From positions 1 through 64,000 of the forward strand of contig JAFRQM010000001.1 of NCBI GenBank assembly GCA_017428625.1: a stretch of 64,000 nt of DNA, given 5' to 3'. Shown here piece after piece: positions 9,410 to 18,970 of the stretch. The notes beneath the pieces are model-generated. The model did not search any database. It saw only the letters and a program-made list of their open reading frames with translations, and was not told where the DNA came from. Positions within the stretch are counted from its first letter, which is position 1, and every line of letters starts with the position of its first letter. Position numbers and translations under genes: made by a program. The stretch comes from Clostridia bacterium (GTDB lineage Bacteria; Bacillota; Clostridia; Oscillospirales; Acutalibacteraceae).

Positions 9410-11170
9410 ATGAACCACACTTTTGAAACAGGCAAAAAGGATTTTCTGCTCGACGGTGAGCCTTTCCGCGTTATTTCGGGAGCAATACATTACTTCCGCG
9501 TGCCGCGCGAATACTGGCGCGACCGCCTTGCCAAACTGAAAGCCTGCGGCTTTAACACGGTTGAGACATATATCGCGTGGAATATGCACGAGCCCGAAGA
9601 GGGTGTTTTTGATTTTGAGGGTATGCTCGATGTTGAGGCTTACCTCTCGCTCGCGCAGGAGCTGGGACTTTACGCGATAGTGCGCCCGGGCCCGTATATC
9701 TGCTCCGAGTGGGATTTCGGCGGCCTGCCGTGGTGGCTTCTCAGGTATGACAATATTCGGCTGCGCTGCTGCGACAAAACATACCTTGCCTGCGTAAAGC
9801 GCTTTTTTGACGAACTTATTCCCCGCCTCGCGAAGCATCAGATAACGCGCGGCGGCAACATAATTCTTGTTCAGGATGAAAACGAATACGGCAGTTACGG
9901 CGATGACAGCGAATATCTGCGCGTTCTTGCCGATATGCTCAGACAAAACGGAATTGACGTGCCTCTTTTCACATCCGACGGCGCGGAATACCAGATGATG
10001 ACGGGCGGCACTCTGCCGGAAATACTCAAAACGGCGAATTTCGGCTCAAGACCCGCCGGAAACTTTGAGTTTCTGCGTAAATATCAGCCGGAGGGACCGC
10101 TTATGTGCGCGGAATACTGGAACGGCTGGTTTGACCACTGGGGAGAAAAGCACCACACCCGCGACGCGAAAGACGCCGCGGACACGCTCGGCGAAATTCT
10201 TTCGGCAGGCGCGAGTGTTTCGGCATATATGTTCCACGGCGGCACAAATTTCGGCTGGATGAACGGCGCCAATTACTATGAAAAATACGAGCCGACGGTT
10301 TCAAGTTATGACGACGACGCTCCGCTGAATGAAAACGGAGCGCTCACGGAAAAATACCGGCTGTTCAGGGATGTTGTAAGCAGGTTCGCGCCCGTGCCTG
10401 AGGTTGAACTGCCGGAGCAGGCTGCCCCCTTCCGCTACGGAAAACTTGTTTTCACAAAAGGGGCGAGGCTCCTTGACAACCTTGAGAATCTTTCGGCTCC
10501 GGCTGAACTTGTTTCGCCCGTGAATATGGAAAAACTCGGTCAGGGCTACGGATATATTCTCTACTCATCGCAGGTGCGCGGCCCCCGTGAGGAGCAGGCG
10601 CTGCACATTGACGACCTGCATGACAGGGCGTATATCTACGCGGACGGAAAATACGCCGGTATGAAATACATAAACGACGCCCCGGGCGAAAACGAGATAA
10701 AACTCGCCGTTCCCGCAGAGGGGATGCGCCTTGACATTCTTGTTGAGAATATGGGCAGAACAAACTACGGCAGAAAACTTGCCGACCGCAAGGGAATCAC
10801 ACACGGAGCGGGTTTCGGCAACAACTTTGTTTACAACTGGAAGGCATACACGCTCCCGCTGGACAACACCGATAAAATCGAGTGGACGGATTGCACGGAT
10901 TTTGACGGCACGGCGACATTCCTTTACGGTGAACTCGTCATTGATGACGAGCCGCGCGACACGTTTGTAAAAACGGACGGCTTCGGGAAGGGAGTTATTA
11001 TTGTTAACGGCAGGGTTCTTTCGCGCTATTGGAAAGTCGGACCTCAGCGCTCGGCGTATCTGCCCGCGCCGTTTTTGAAAAAAGGCGTAAATACCGTTGT
11101 GATTTTTGAAACAGAAGGGTTTGAGAAAGCCGAAGCCCTGCTTGACAGCGAGCCTGACCTCGGCGTTTAG
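9410..11170 (+). CDS. Glycoside hydrolase family 35 beta-galactosidase
   Basis: 586 residues without a signal peptide, so cytoplasmic. GH35 TIM barrel at 1-320: the start resembles the family pattern (FRVISGAIHYFRVPREYW), acid/base E159 in QDENEYGS, nucleophile E235 in MCAEYWNGWFDHWG. C-terminal jelly-roll domains bind or position substrate (FVYNWKAYTLPL and the GVIIVNGRVLSRYW region). Removes terminal beta-galactose from oligosaccharides. ATG preceded by GGAGGTG. The sugar-kinase gene 4 kb downstream may be a metabolic partner, but this is only proximity. Confidence 0.9.
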   Translation: MNHTFETGKKDFLLDGEPFRVISGAIHYFRVPREYWRDRLAKLKACGFNTVETYIAWNMHEPEEGVFDFEGMLDVEAYLSLAQELGLYAIVRPGPYICSEWDFGGLPWWLLRYDNIRLRCCDKTYLACVKRFFDELIPRLAKHQITRGGNIILVQDENEYGSYGDDSEYLRVLADMLRQNGIDVPLFTSDGAEYQMMTGGTLPEILKTANFGSRPAGNFEFLRKYQPEGPLMCAEYWNGWFDHWGEKHHTRDAKDAADTLGEILSAGASVSAYMFHGGTNFGWMNGANYYEKYEPTVSSYDDDAPLNENGALTEKYRLFRDVVSRFAPVPEVELPEQAAPFRYGKLVFTKGARLLDNLENLSAPAELVSPVNMEKLGQGYGYILYSSQVRGPREEQALHIDDLHDRAYIYADGKYAGMKYINDAPGENEIKLAVPAEGMRLDILVENMGRTNYGRKLADRKGITHGAGFGNNFVYNWKAYTLPLDNTDKIEWTDCTDFDGTATFLYGELVIDDEPRDTFVKTDGFGKGVIIVNGRVLSRYWKVGPQRSAYLPAPFLKKGVNTVVIFETEGFEKAEALLDSEPDLGV

Positions 11171-11272
11171 ATGCCGGATGTTGGATGTTGGATGTCGGAC
11201 GAGGTTGAGGGGAAACGGTTGTAGGGCACGCATATATGCGCGCCGAAATCAAAATTAACAATTAATACACTT
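11171..11272. repeat. GGATG tract and inverted GTAG palindrome
   Basis: GGATGTTGGATG tract (11172-11215) immediately followed by a palindrome with GTAG on the plus strand (11221-11244). Its arms are GGCACGC and GCGCGCC, a second mixed-arm copy with one mismatch. Confidence 0.65.
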
Positions 11273-11302
11273 TTGAGCGCGGATTATGTGTTATCATATA
11301 AT
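11273..11302 (+). promoter_or_regulatory. Probable promoter of the Usp-like gene
   Basis: TTGAGC (11273-11278), 18-bp spacer, TATAAT (11297-11302), 22 nt before the start codon. Confidence 0.45.
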
Positions 11303-11324
11303 CAACCGCTAAGGAGGTGACGGC

Positions 11325-11738
11325 TTGCCCGAAAAGAAACACACCGAAAAGACCGTTCTCGTTTGTGTTACGCCGCAGCGCTCCTGTGCGAAACTCATAC
11401 GGCAGGGTGAAATAATCGCTCTCAAAAGCAAGGCAAAACTCCTTGTTCTGGCGGTTTTCGCGAAACGCGACGGCGCAAGCTCCGAAAATTCCGCCATACT
11501 TGAAGAACTTTATGAAGCGGCGCGGATGTGCGATGCTTCAATGAGCGTTTATTTTAACGATTCGCCCGATATACTCGCCGCAGTTTTCGCCTCAAAGAAA
11601 AACGCGGGCACAATTGTTACCGGCTTTCCGGGGGAGAGGTCGTCCGGCTTTGTAAGCCGTTTGCACGAACTTTTGCCCTCGACGCCGATTGTTATGATTG
11701 ACGGGAACGGCAAGGAACATAAGATATTACCGGAATAA
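11325..11738 (+). CDS. Universal-stress-protein-like domain protein (KdpD Usp type)
   Basis: 137 residues. VLVCVTPQRSCAKLIRQG resembles the first strand and helix of the Usp domain of KdpD sensor kinases; strands LLVLAVFA and GTIVTGFPG follow in Rossmann-like order. Here it stands alone without kinase or potassium-binding domains. Nucleotide or second-messenger binding is possible but unproven. The TTG start has AAGGAGGTGACGG at the best spacing. A terminator follows directly. Confidence 0.65.
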   Translation: MPEKKHTEKTVLVCVTPQRSCAKLIRQGEIIALKSKAKLLVLAVFAKRDGASSENSAILEELYEAARMCDASMSVYFNDSPDILAAVFASKKNAGTIVTGFPGERSSGFVSRLHELLPSTPIVMIDGNGKEHKILPE

Positions 11739-11751
11739 TACGCACCCGTGA

Positions 11752-11777
11752 AGCACGGCTCAGCCGTGCTTTTTTTA
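11752..11777 (+). terminator. Terminator after the Usp-like gene
   Basis: AGCACGGC stem, TCA loop, GCCGTGCT, seven T. Confidence 0.9.
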
Positions 11778-12108
11778 TGTTTTGGATGACGGATTTTGGA
11801 TGTCAGATGTTGGATTTCAGACGGCGGATGTTTTGCGGGCGACTGTCAGTCGCCCGCACCGTTCTGGACACCGGATAATAGATGCCGGATGTTGGATGTG
11901 GTTAAGGGAAAATTGCAGTAAATTTTAAAAAGGTGCGATTTGGGCGGCACGCATATATGCGTGCCCTACATTTTTTAATTTCCGATTCCTACTTCCTAAC
12001 TCCTACCTCCTAACTCCTACCGCCTGCTGCCTGGAAAAAACCCGCTCGTGAGAGCGGGTTTTTTCAAAGTGTGCCGGCAGCACACCAAAACGCGCGAAAA
12101 ATATATTA
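11778..12108. repeat. Repeat mosaic between Usp-like gene and kinase
   Basis: GGATTTTGGATG tract (11783-11830), GCGGGCGACTG hairpin with an extended perfect stem but no CTAC foot (11835-11857), second GGATG tract, GGCACGCAT palindrome with CTAC foot (11945-11968), and heptamer run TCCTAAC (11984-12030). A hairpin AAAAAACCCGCTC/GAGCGGGTTTTTT (about 12035-12066) is a likely terminator for the kinase gene on the minus strand. No gene seen. Confidence 0.75.
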
Positions 12109-13116
12109 TCATTTACCCAGCTGATTTAAAAACAAACAAATCCAAATAGGCAGCGCGGAGAGAAGGCTCAGCGCAATTCTGACGGCGATGAGTTTGCCTT
12201 TTGATAAGCCCTGCGTGAATTTAAAGCGTTTTGACCAGTCGAGAAAATCCGTTATAATCAGCACGGGCACAATAAAGTTGGAAACAATAAAAAGAAAATG
12301 CAGCGGGGTCATTTTCAATTCTTCGCCGTAGGAGAATAACATCGCAACAAAGGCAACAAACAGATAATAAAGAATCGCGATTATCTCGTGCGCGGTGTTG
12401 CCTGTGCGAAAGCCCGGAATATAGCACAGAATGCTGAACCCCGCCAGCGGATGCTTCAGGGCGTAGAGCACCTCTTTTGCGGAACGGTAGCGGTCCGCGG
12501 GGTCGGGCTTTGTGCATTTTCGCACAACCTTGCCGAGAGAGCCGATTGCGAGCTGCTCATTCGGGAGTTTGCCCGTGAGCAGCCAGTTTATCAGCACGCC
12601 TATGGCGTAAACGTCTGCCCTCGCGTCGGTCTGCCTGAATCCGAACTGCTCGGGTGCGGCGTAGCCCTGAGTTCCCAGAATCATCGTGTCCGCTGTTTTG
12701 CCGGGTTTTACGCTGCGGCTTATTCCGAAATCTATAATCACCGCCCTGCCGTATGTGTCAATAATAATGTTGGCGGGGTTAATGTCGCGGTGGACTATGC
12801 CCGCAGTGTGAACAAGAGCGAGCCCGCCGCACACTTCCGAGGCTATCCGCCTGACCTCCGCATCGGGCAGAGGGGCGTTGATTTTTCTGTATTGCTCAAG
12901 AGTTATACCCTCAACATAGTCGCGCACCGCGCACAAACAGCCGTTAACGGTGAAAACCCCGTGTATGCGCACAATGTTTTGCGTGTTTTGCGAAACGCGG
13001 GCAAGGTGTTTGTAAACGGGGATGTCTTCGGGAAAGATTTTTTTGGCAACATATTCGGCGCGCCCGTCGGTGATTATGCTCGTCATTTCGTTTATTATTC
13101 TGACTGTTTCAAACAC
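12109..13116 (-). CDS. Ser/Thr protein kinase with C-terminal membrane segments
   Basis: 335 residues. Kinase core about 15-245: Lys in VAKK (24-25), HRDINPANI (catalytic D111), DFG (129-131), APEQ activation-loop end and DVYAIGVL. The N-lobe lacks a clear glycine-rich loop. After the kinase come three hydrophobic segments (about 255-330) and no outside PASTA domain, so it differs from PrkC-type kinases. GTG start with AAGGTGG before it. Divergent from an HTH gene across 56 bp, which suggests shared control. Confidence 0.8.
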   Translation of the reverse strand: MFETVRIINEMTSIITDGRAEYVAKKIFPEDIPVYKHLARVSQNTQNIVRIHGVFTVNGCLCAVRDYVEGITLEQYRKINAPLPDAEVRRIASEVCGGLALVHTAGIVHRDINPANIIIDTYGRAVIIDFGISRSVKPGKTADTMILGTQGYAAPEQFGFRQTDARADVYAIGVLINWLLTGKLPNEQLAIGSLGKVVRKCTKPDPADRYRSAKEVLYALKHPLAGFSILCYIPGFRTGNTAHEIIAILYYLFVAFVAMLFSYGEELKMTPLHFLFIVSNFIVPVLIITDFLDWSKRFKFTQGLSKGKLIAVRIALSLLSALPIWICLFLNQLGK

Positions 13117-13128
13117 GGGCTCACCACC

Positions 13129-13157
13129 TTGAAATAGTTTAATAAAAAGTATATTAT
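13129..13157 (+). promoter_or_regulatory. Promoter of the HTH gene
   Basis: TTGAAA, 17-bp spacer, TATTAT, in the gap between the divergent kinase and HTH genes; it may overlap the kinase promoter. Confidence 0.5.
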
Positions 13158-13172
13158 AGAACCGAAGGGGAA

Positions 13173-13616
13173 ATGGTTATGGAAAACAAAAAATCCACGG
13201 ACGAACTCAGAAAAATCCTCAAATCGAGCAAAAGCTACAACGATTTTCTCGAAAAAGAAAAAGATGAGCTCATTTTTTCATCAATAAGCGAGTTCATAAA
13301 AATCGAGATGAATTCCAAAAATATAAAGGCGACGGAACTCATACGCAGAAGCAACCTGGATAAAGGCTATGTTTACCAGATTTTAAGGGGAGCGCGCAAA
13401 AGCCCGTCAAGAGACGCCGTTCTTTCGCTCGCTTTCGGACTTACGCTCAATTCAAACGAGGCCGACAAACTGCTCAGAATCGCCGAATATGACGCGCTTT
13501 ATATCCGCCGTCCGCGCGACGGAATAATAATGCACTGCCTCGACCACGGCGTTTCGCTTACAGACACAAACATTATGCTCTCGGAAAAAGACCTTGAGCC
13601 GATAGGCAAATTCTGA
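13173..13616 (+). CDS. Helix-turn-helix (XRE-like) protein paired with the kinase
   Basis: 147 residues. The central part (about 38-95) is an HTH: SEFIKIEMNSKNIKATELIRRS then LDKGYVYQILRGARKSPSRD as turn and recognition helix. The N-terminal third is Lys/Glu-rich and helical; the C-terminal 45 residues are unrecognised. Two ATGs, 13173 and 13179, both lie near AAGGGG. Function is unknown. The divergent kinase makes it a candidate phosphorylation target or regulator; that is inference. Confidence 0.7.
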   Translation: MVMENKKSTDELRKILKSSKSYNDFLEKEKDELIFSSISEFIKIEMNSKNIKATELIRRSNLDKGYVYQILRGARKSPSRDAVLSLAFGLTLNSNEADKLLRIAEYDALYIRRPRDGIIMHCLDHGVSLTDTNIMLSEKDLEPIGKF

Positions 13617-13620
13617 CGGC

Positions 13621-15135
13621 TTACAGCACCTCAAACGAGTCGCCGTCCTCCGAAATTTTAAGTCTTATCTCTTTTCCGCCTTCAAAAGTGAGGCGGATTT
13701 CGCCTTTATTGCCCAAAAACGGGGCGATTTTTTTCTTAACTTTGTTTGATGAAATGTGATCGGTGACTATCCACAGACCCTTGCCGTCCTCAATCTCCGA
13801 ATAGTATTTTTTTGCCTTTTCGCGTATGTGCGATGGGGCGAAACACTTGGGAGTGACAACGGTCAGCCCGTTTTTCTTTACAAGTTCTGCCACAAAAGTC
13901 AGCGTCTCGTCGCTGATATGAATACCGCTTAAAAAGCAGAGTTTAAGCGATTCCAGGTCTTTGCGCACCCTGTCGTCAAACACGGCGACGCTGTTCATCG
14001 TCATAAACGAACGGTGCCTGCGAAGCGCCCACGGGTGAACTTTATCCCAGTTGAAGCAGCGCCTTGAGGTTTCGCCGTGAGTAATAAGATGAAACACGCC
14101 CAGAATCTCTTTTGAACGGAGGTCGGGCTTTATTTTTTTGTTGCCGTAGAGCATTTTGCGCCAAGCCACCGGGTCGCCCTGCCCCCAGTATGTGTCGTCA
14201 TAGCGGATAATTCCGATTTCGGGGCGGTAATCCTGAATGTCGTAGCCGCGTTCGCGGTTGATTCCCCTCTCCGAAAACTCCGCGAATTTTTTTGCGTATT
14301 CGTTGGGCTTGCCGTTTTCATCAATAAACACCGACGAGCTTTCAACATAAGCGTTGTTTACGCCCGCGAGGTCGGCGAATTTTAAATTGTAATACATTTC
14401 ATCCGCCGAATGGCCGGGGTTGGTCATGCGGAACCAGCAGTCAACGCAGGTCCACAGGGGCATGTCATACTGCATGGCGGCGCCCGCCGCTATGGCGAAA
14501 TTCAGGTTTGTGACGCTCTCCTTCTGCGATTTAAAATTCGGTATAATCCCGTTTCTCGCAAAGGTATGAAAAAGAACGGGAAAAACGTGTTCGCCCGCAA
14601 AAATCCGCGCGCCTTTGCCCTTGATTTCAGCCGCGTATTCGCCCACCTGACGGCTTAAAAGTTCGCCCTGCTCATAAGGGTCTTTCCCGTCAAGAAGAGG
14701 GAAAACGGATTTTTTGATTTTACCCTTCGAAGCCATAATAATCGAAAGGTTCTGATTGATAATCGCGTGCTCAAACTCGTCATACATAACGCCCTTGAAA
14801 TGCTCCGATCTGCCGAGCGCCTTTATGTATTCGCCGGGTATGGAGAGACGGTGGAGTTTTTCTGTGTTGAGAACCCACTGCGTGCCGTCGGGGGCCGTCG
14901 CGTCATGGCCGAAATTCTGAAATTCAAAATTTACCACATAGTCAATTCCCCTGTTGTCAAGCAGTTTTGCCGCGGCAAGAGTCTTTTCGGCAGAAACGGG
15001 CAGAGGCTCGTTTTGCGGGTCGGTGTGAGCCACCATAAAATCAATTCTGTCTTTCACGCACGCAAAAGCGGGAGAGTCCTCGCTCACGCTGTTGAAATTC
15101 ATATTGATTCCAAGTTTCATTTTTTTGCCGTCCAT
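13621..15135 (-). CDS. Unrecognised 504-residue protein, glycosidase-like
   Basis: I do not recognise the family. No signal peptide. The N-terminal two thirds read like a TIM barrel with conserved-looking acid residues (GVMYDEFEHA, FAGEHVFPVL, WTCVDCWFRMTNPGHSADE, NNAYVESSSVF), followed by a region with RRHRSFMTMNSVAV and a small beta-rich C-terminus (GEIRLTFEGGKEIRLKI). A carbohydrate-active enzyme is a reasonable guess. The ATG at 15135 has AAAGGGGA at 8 nt; a TTG six nt earlier is too close to that site. It ends 5 nt from the convergent HTH gene. Confidence 0.6.
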   Translation of the reverse strand: MDGKKMKLGINMNFNSVSEDSPAFACVKDRIDFMVAHTDPQNEPLPVSAEKTLAAAKLLDNRGIDYVVNFEFQNFGHDATAPDGTQWVLNTEKLHRLSIPGEYIKALGRSEHFKGVMYDEFEHAIINQNLSIIMASKGKIKKSVFPLLDGKDPYEQGELLSRQVGEYAAEIKGKGARIFAGEHVFPVLFHTFARNGIIPNFKSQKESVTNLNFAIAAGAAMQYDMPLWTCVDCWFRMTNPGHSADEMYYNLKFADLAGVNNAYVESSSVFIDENGKPNEYAKKFAEFSERGINRERGYDIQDYRPEIGIIRYDDTYWGQGDPVAWRKMLYGNKKIKPDLRSKEILGVFHLITHGETSRRCFNWDKVHPWALRRHRSFMTMNSVAVFDDRVRKDLESLKLCFLSGIHISDETLTFVAELVKKNGLTVVTPKCFAPSHIREKAKKYYSEIEDGKGLWIVTDHISSNKVKKKIAPFLGNKGEIRLTFEGGKEIRLKISEDGDSFEVL

Positions 15136-15376
15136 AAACAATCCCCTTTATGTAAAATCTGAAAACGCGGAACAAGCCCCGCGCTGACCCGGAGTTAATG
15201 CTGTGTTTGTTATTTATATAATACCACCAACGGGAATTTATTTCAATATTCCGGCGGGGCGGACGCCGGATTTTGGATGGCGGATGTTGGACGGGGGTGA
15301 GGGGAAACGGCAAAAAACATTTAAATCGGGTGCGGGCGGTCGGGGGAAAATTTACAAATTTTTCTTATTTTGGGAA
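15136..15376. repeat. Gap with a GGATTTTGGATG tract
   Basis: Degenerate GGATTTTGGATGGCGGATG tract and its GGGGAAAC tail (15265-15310), then an AAATCGGGTGCGGGC segment (15321-15336) that usually precedes a GTAG palindrome; here no palindrome follows. The rest is AT-rich. No gene seen. Confidence 0.5.
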
Positions 15377-15405
15377 TTGATATATTTTATTATTTAATAT
15401 ATAAT
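15377..15405 (+). promoter_or_regulatory. Promoter of the FGGY kinase gene
   Basis: TTGATA, 17-bp spacer, TATAAT. The 75-nt leader contains a G-rich stretch and a GGCTCCGGCTC...GGGCGGAG weak hairpin. Confidence 0.55.
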
Positions 15406-15487
15406 CAAACTGTATAATTATCTGCGGGGGGGGCGGCTCCGGCTCAGGGCGGAGGGTTTTTGCACGCGGAAAAGGAGAAGAAAGTTT

Positions 15488-17089
15488 ATGAAAAATTCAA
15501 TCTATGTTCTCGCTTATGACATCGGCACAACGGGTGTAAAGACCTGCCTTTTCAGAATTGACGAGGCGATAACCCTTGTGGCTGACGCCATGCAGGGCTA
15601 TGAACTCTATATTCTGCCCGGCGGCGGCGCCGAACAGGATCCCGACGAATGGTGGGCGGCTATGTGCAGCACCACAAAGCAGGTGTTCGCGAAAACGGCC
15701 GTGACCCCCGATCAGGTTGAGGGCATTTCGTTCTGCTCGCAGATGCAGGGCCTTGTGCTTGTTGACAAAGACGGCGCTCCCGTTCACAGGGCGTTCAGCT
15801 ATATGGACCAGAGGGCGACGGCTCAGCTCAAGAGAATTATGGCTTACGGCCCGCAGATTGCAGGCGCGAACATAGTGAAACTCATACCTTCGCTTATGGT
15901 GACGGGCGCTGTTTCATGCTCCGTCAAGGACCCTGCCTACAAATACGCATGGCTTAAAGACAACGACCCCGAAGCTTTCTCAAAAGTTTACAAATGGCTC
16001 GACGTCAAGGAATATCTCATCGCGAGAATGACGGGCGACTATGTAATGACCCAGGATTCCGCTTTCGGAACACTTATGTATGACTACAAAAACGGCTGCT
16101 GGAGCGAAAAAATCGCGAAACTGCTTGAGGTTGATATAAATCATCTTCCGCGCCTTGTGAAATGCACCGACAAAGTTGGCGGTCTTACCGCGCAGGCGGC
16201 GTCGGAACTCGGGCTCAAAGAGGGCACGGCTGTTTTCGGCGGCGGCGGAGACGCGTCGCTCATAGGTGTGGGCGCGGGCGCTTCGGCTCTCGGCGACACG
16301 CACATTTATCAGGGCACATCGGGCTGGGCGAGCACCGTTGTTGACAAAAGCATTGTTGACACATCGGCGCTTATGGCGGCGATTGTAAACGCGGACCCCG
16401 GCAGATTCAACTATTTTGCCGAACTTGAAACGGCGGGCAAATGCCTTGAATGGGTCAAGGACCACCTCGCGCTTGACGAAATAGGAATCTTTCTTGAGAA
16501 AACCCATGTGGCGGAAAGCAAAGAGACGGTTTACACAAGCCTTTACGACTATCTTTCAAAGGTTATTTCGGAAGTTCCCGCAGGCAGCAACGGCGTTGTT
16601 TTCACGCCCTGGCTTCACGGCAACCGCTGCCCGTTTGAAGACCCGAACGCAAGGGGAATGTTCTTTAACATCAGCCTTGAAACGGGCAAGAGCGAACTTA
16701 TACGCGCGGTTATTGAAGGCGTTTGCATGCACATGCGCTGGTTTATCGAAACGCAGGAGAAGAAGGTCAAAACCTCGGATGTTCTGCGCTTCGTAGGCGG
16801 CGGCGCGCTCTCGGATGTAACCTGCCAGATTCTTTCGGACTGCACGGGCAAGGTTGTTGAGACGGTTGAGTCGCCTCAGAACATCGGCGCGGTAGGCGCC
16901 GCGGTGCTTGTGGCGGTCGGCCTCGGATTCATTAAGAACATTGAGGCGTCGAAAGAACTCATACCCGCGGTAAAGAGATTTGTGCCCGATAAAAACACAA
17001 AAGCCGCTTATGACAGGAATTTCGCGGTTTACAAGACGCTTTACAAGAACAACAAAGAGGCGTTCGCGCTGCTGAATGCCGGATGCTAG
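15488..17089 (+). CDS. FGGY-family carbohydrate kinase (xylulokinase-like)
   Basis: 533 residues of the ASKHA fold; phosphorylates a pentulose or related sugar with ATP. N-terminal phosphate loop YDIGTTGVKTCLF (9-22), second half GGGGDASLIGVGAG and VFTPWLHGNRCPFEDPNARG, then the signature-like FVGGGALSDVTCQILSD. The second half of the protein matches XylB-type kinases best, but no xylose isomerase or transporter is nearby, so the substrate is open. AAAGGAGAAG lies before the ATG. Confidence 0.8.
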   Translation: MKNSIYVLAYDIGTTGVKTCLFRIDEAITLVADAMQGYELYILPGGGAEQDPDEWWAAMCSTTKQVFAKTAVTPDQVEGISFCSQMQGLVLVDKDGAPVHRAFSYMDQRATAQLKRIMAYGPQIAGANIVKLIPSLMVTGAVSCSVKDPAYKYAWLKDNDPEAFSKVYKWLDVKEYLIARMTGDYVMTQDSAFGTLMYDYKNGCWSEKIAKLLEVDINHLPRLVKCTDKVGGLTAQAASELGLKEGTAVFGGGGDASLIGVGAGASALGDTHIYQGTSGWASTVVDKSIVDTSALMAAIVNADPGRFNYFAELETAGKCLEWVKDHLALDEIGIFLEKTHVAESKETVYTSLYDYLSKVISEVPAGSNGVVFTPWLHGNRCPFEDPNARGMFFNISLETGKSELIRAVIEGVCMHMRWFIETQEKKVKTSDVLRFVGGGALSDVTCQILSDCTGKVVETVESPQNIGAVGAAVLVAVGLGFIKNIEASKELIPAVKRFVPDKNTKAAYDRNFAVYKTLYKNNKEAFALLNAGC

Positions 17090-17199
17090 ATGTCAGACGC
17101 CGGATGTCGGATTTCAGACGGGGTTAAGGGGAAATTGCAAAAATATACAAATATAAACCGGTTTCATATTCGGACCTGAAGAAAGCGAGGCAACAAAAA
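17090..17199. repeat. GGATG tract between sugar kinase and mre operon
   Basis: Imperfect GCCGGATG/TCAGACG units (17078-17150) ending in GGGGAAATTGC, the usual tail of this tract type. The first units overlap the 3' end of the kinase gene, so its last codons may be repeat-derived. Confidence 0.5.
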
Positions 17200-17925
17200 A
17201 TGAAAAAAGCACTTATAATTTTAACTGTATTCGCGCTGGTTATTACGGTTTTTACGGGCTGCGGAAACAAAATCAAGGGCAGTGAAAACGTAACTATGGC
17301 GGGCGAGGACGCTATTCCCGCCATGACTCAGGATGACGGCGCGCTCGCGCGCGACGAAGAGGGCAGGATGATTGTCGCCGTAACGGGCGAGAACGGCGAG
17401 GCGCTGACAAACTCGCAGGGCGAGGTGGCTACCACGGCTGTTCCCGTTTCCGTCGCGACGCTCAACGGCGACCTTGTTGAATCGCGCTTTTTCCGCGTAA
17501 CCATACCCAAAGGGTGGAAATACTCGGCGAGTTATCAGAATGTTATTATCACATCGGATGACAAAAACGAGGAAAATAAAATAGTAATTTCATCACGCAG
17601 CCTTGAGGAACAGGAAGGCAAGACGGAATACCCCGGCGAAAACATCTATAAAGTTTACAAAGGCGCAACCGTTATTGAAAAAGAGGAAACCGACAAGGTC
17701 AAAGTGGCGGGAGTTGAGGCGCAGCGCGAGCGTATTGATGTTTCCGGCGCGAAAATCACCGACAATGTCAACGAAGAACAGGCGGCGAATTTTGAACTGC
17801 GCGTAATCAGCTACTACACATTTGAGGGCCCCGACGCGGTTTACGGAGTGCGCTGTGAGTCGAAGAACCCGAAAACAGCCGACAAGGTGTTTGAGGAAGT
17901 TATAAACACAATGGTTCTTTATTAA
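17200..17925 (+). CDS. Uncharacterised lipoprotein at the head of the mre operon
   Basis: 241 residues. Signal peptide with lipobox ending at C21 (VFTGCG). An acidic linker precedes a C-terminal alpha/beta domain (about 88-241) holding [24 protein letters not shown], which resembles the folds of PsbP/MOG1-like or lipoprotein LpqN domains; that match is tentative. It is attached to the outer face of the membrane. Only 11 nt separate it from mreB, so it is probably co-expressed with the shape genes. Confidence 0.65.
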   Translation: MKKALIILTVFALVITVFTGCGNKIKGSENVTMAGEDAIPAMTQDDGALARDEEGRMIVAVTGENGEALTNSQGEVATTAVPVSVATLNGDLVESRFFRVTIPKGWKYSASYQNVIITSDDKNEENKIVISSRSLEEQEGKTEYPGENIYKVYKGATVIEKEETDKVKVAGVEAQRERIDVSGAKITDNVNEEQAANFELRVISYYTFEGPDAVYGVRCESKNPKTADKVFEEVINTMVLY

Positions 17926-17936
17926 GGAGGAGCGCA

Positions 17937-18953
17937 ATGTTATTCACCCAGGATATAGGCATTGACCTCGGCACAGCCAACACCCTTGTTTATGTCAAGG
18001 GCAAGGGCATAGTAATACGCGAGCCCTCCGTTGTGGCGGTGGACCGCAAACTCACTCCGCCCAAAGTTGTCGCGGTGGGCAGCGAGGCGAAGGATATGAT
18101 AGGCCGCACTCCCGGCTCGATTACAGCCGTGAGACCGCTCAAAGACGGCGTTATTGCCGATTTTGACGTAACGGCGGATATGATAAAGGAATTTGTCAAA
18201 AGAGTAACCAACCGCTCTCCGCTTAACAGAATAAGAATACTTATCTGCATACCTTCGGGCGTTACCGAGGTTGAGCGCAAGGCGGTTTATGACGCGGCGA
18301 AGAGCGCCGGCGCGAAATATGTAAGCCTTATTGAAGAGCCGATGGCTGCCGCTATCGGAGCGGGACTCCCCGTTGCCGAGGCTTCGGGCAGTATGATTGT
18401 CGATATAGGCGGCGGAACATCGGAGGTGGCGGTAATTTCGCTGGGCGATGTTGTCACCTCAAAATCGGCGCGTGTGGCGGGCGACAAATTCGACGAGGCG
18501 ATAATCGCCTATGTCAAAAAGAAATACAACCTGCTTATAGGCGAGCGCACAGCCGAGGATATCAAGATAAAAATCGGCTCCGCGTTCCCCTACGACGGCG
18601 AAGGCACGGTGAACATAAAGGGACGCAACCTTATGGACGGCCTGCCGAAAAACGTTGACATAACAAGCGAAGAGGTGCGCGAGGCGCTCGCTGATGTTGT
18701 GGGCGAAATTGTTGACGCCGTAAAATCCACGCTTGAAAAAACACCGCCCGAACTCGCGGCGGATATTATAGACCACGGCATTACGCTCACGGGCGGCGGC
18801 GCCCTTCTCAGAGGGCTTGACAGGCTTATTTCGGTTGAGACGAAAATTCCCGTAATTGTAGCCGCCGAGCCTCTTGACTGCGTTGTGCGCGGCACGGGGG
18901 TTTGCCTTGACAACGACACGCTGGCGGCTCTCGGCAACAAAAAATACATCTGA
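17937..18953 (+). CDS. mreB: Rod-shape actin homologue MreB
   Basis: 338 residues, the normal length. Forms membrane-associated filaments that guide lateral wall synthesis. [18 protein letters not shown] is phosphate loop 1, [14 protein letters not shown] is the connector, [17 protein letters not shown] is phosphate loop 2, and [14 protein letters not shown] is the adenosine motif. AAGGAGGAG precedes the ATG. First of the canonical mreB-mreC-mreD order. Confidence 0.97.
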   Translation: MLFTQDIGIDLGTANTLVYVKGKGIVIREPSVVAVDRKLTPPKVVAVGSEAKDMIGRTPGSITAVRPLKDGVIADFDVTADMIKEFVKRVTNRSPLNRIRILICIPSGVTEVERKAVYDAAKSAGAKYVSLIEEPMAAAIGAGLPVAEASGSMIVDIGGGTSEVAVISLGDVVTSKSARVAGDKFDEAIIAYVKKKYNLLIGERTAEDIKIKIGSAFPYDGEGTVNIKGRNLMDGLPKNVDITSEEVREALADVVGEIVDAVKSTLEKTPPELAADIIDHGITLTGGGALLRGLDRLISVETKIPVIVAAEPLDCVVRGTGVCLDNDTLAALGNKKYI

Positions 18954-18970
18954 TTCCGGAGTTAAAGGAT

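Noticed and set aside
15430..15480. G-rich leader of the sugar kinase as a regulatory RNA
   Set aside because: Only a weak hairpin can be drawn, with no known motif.
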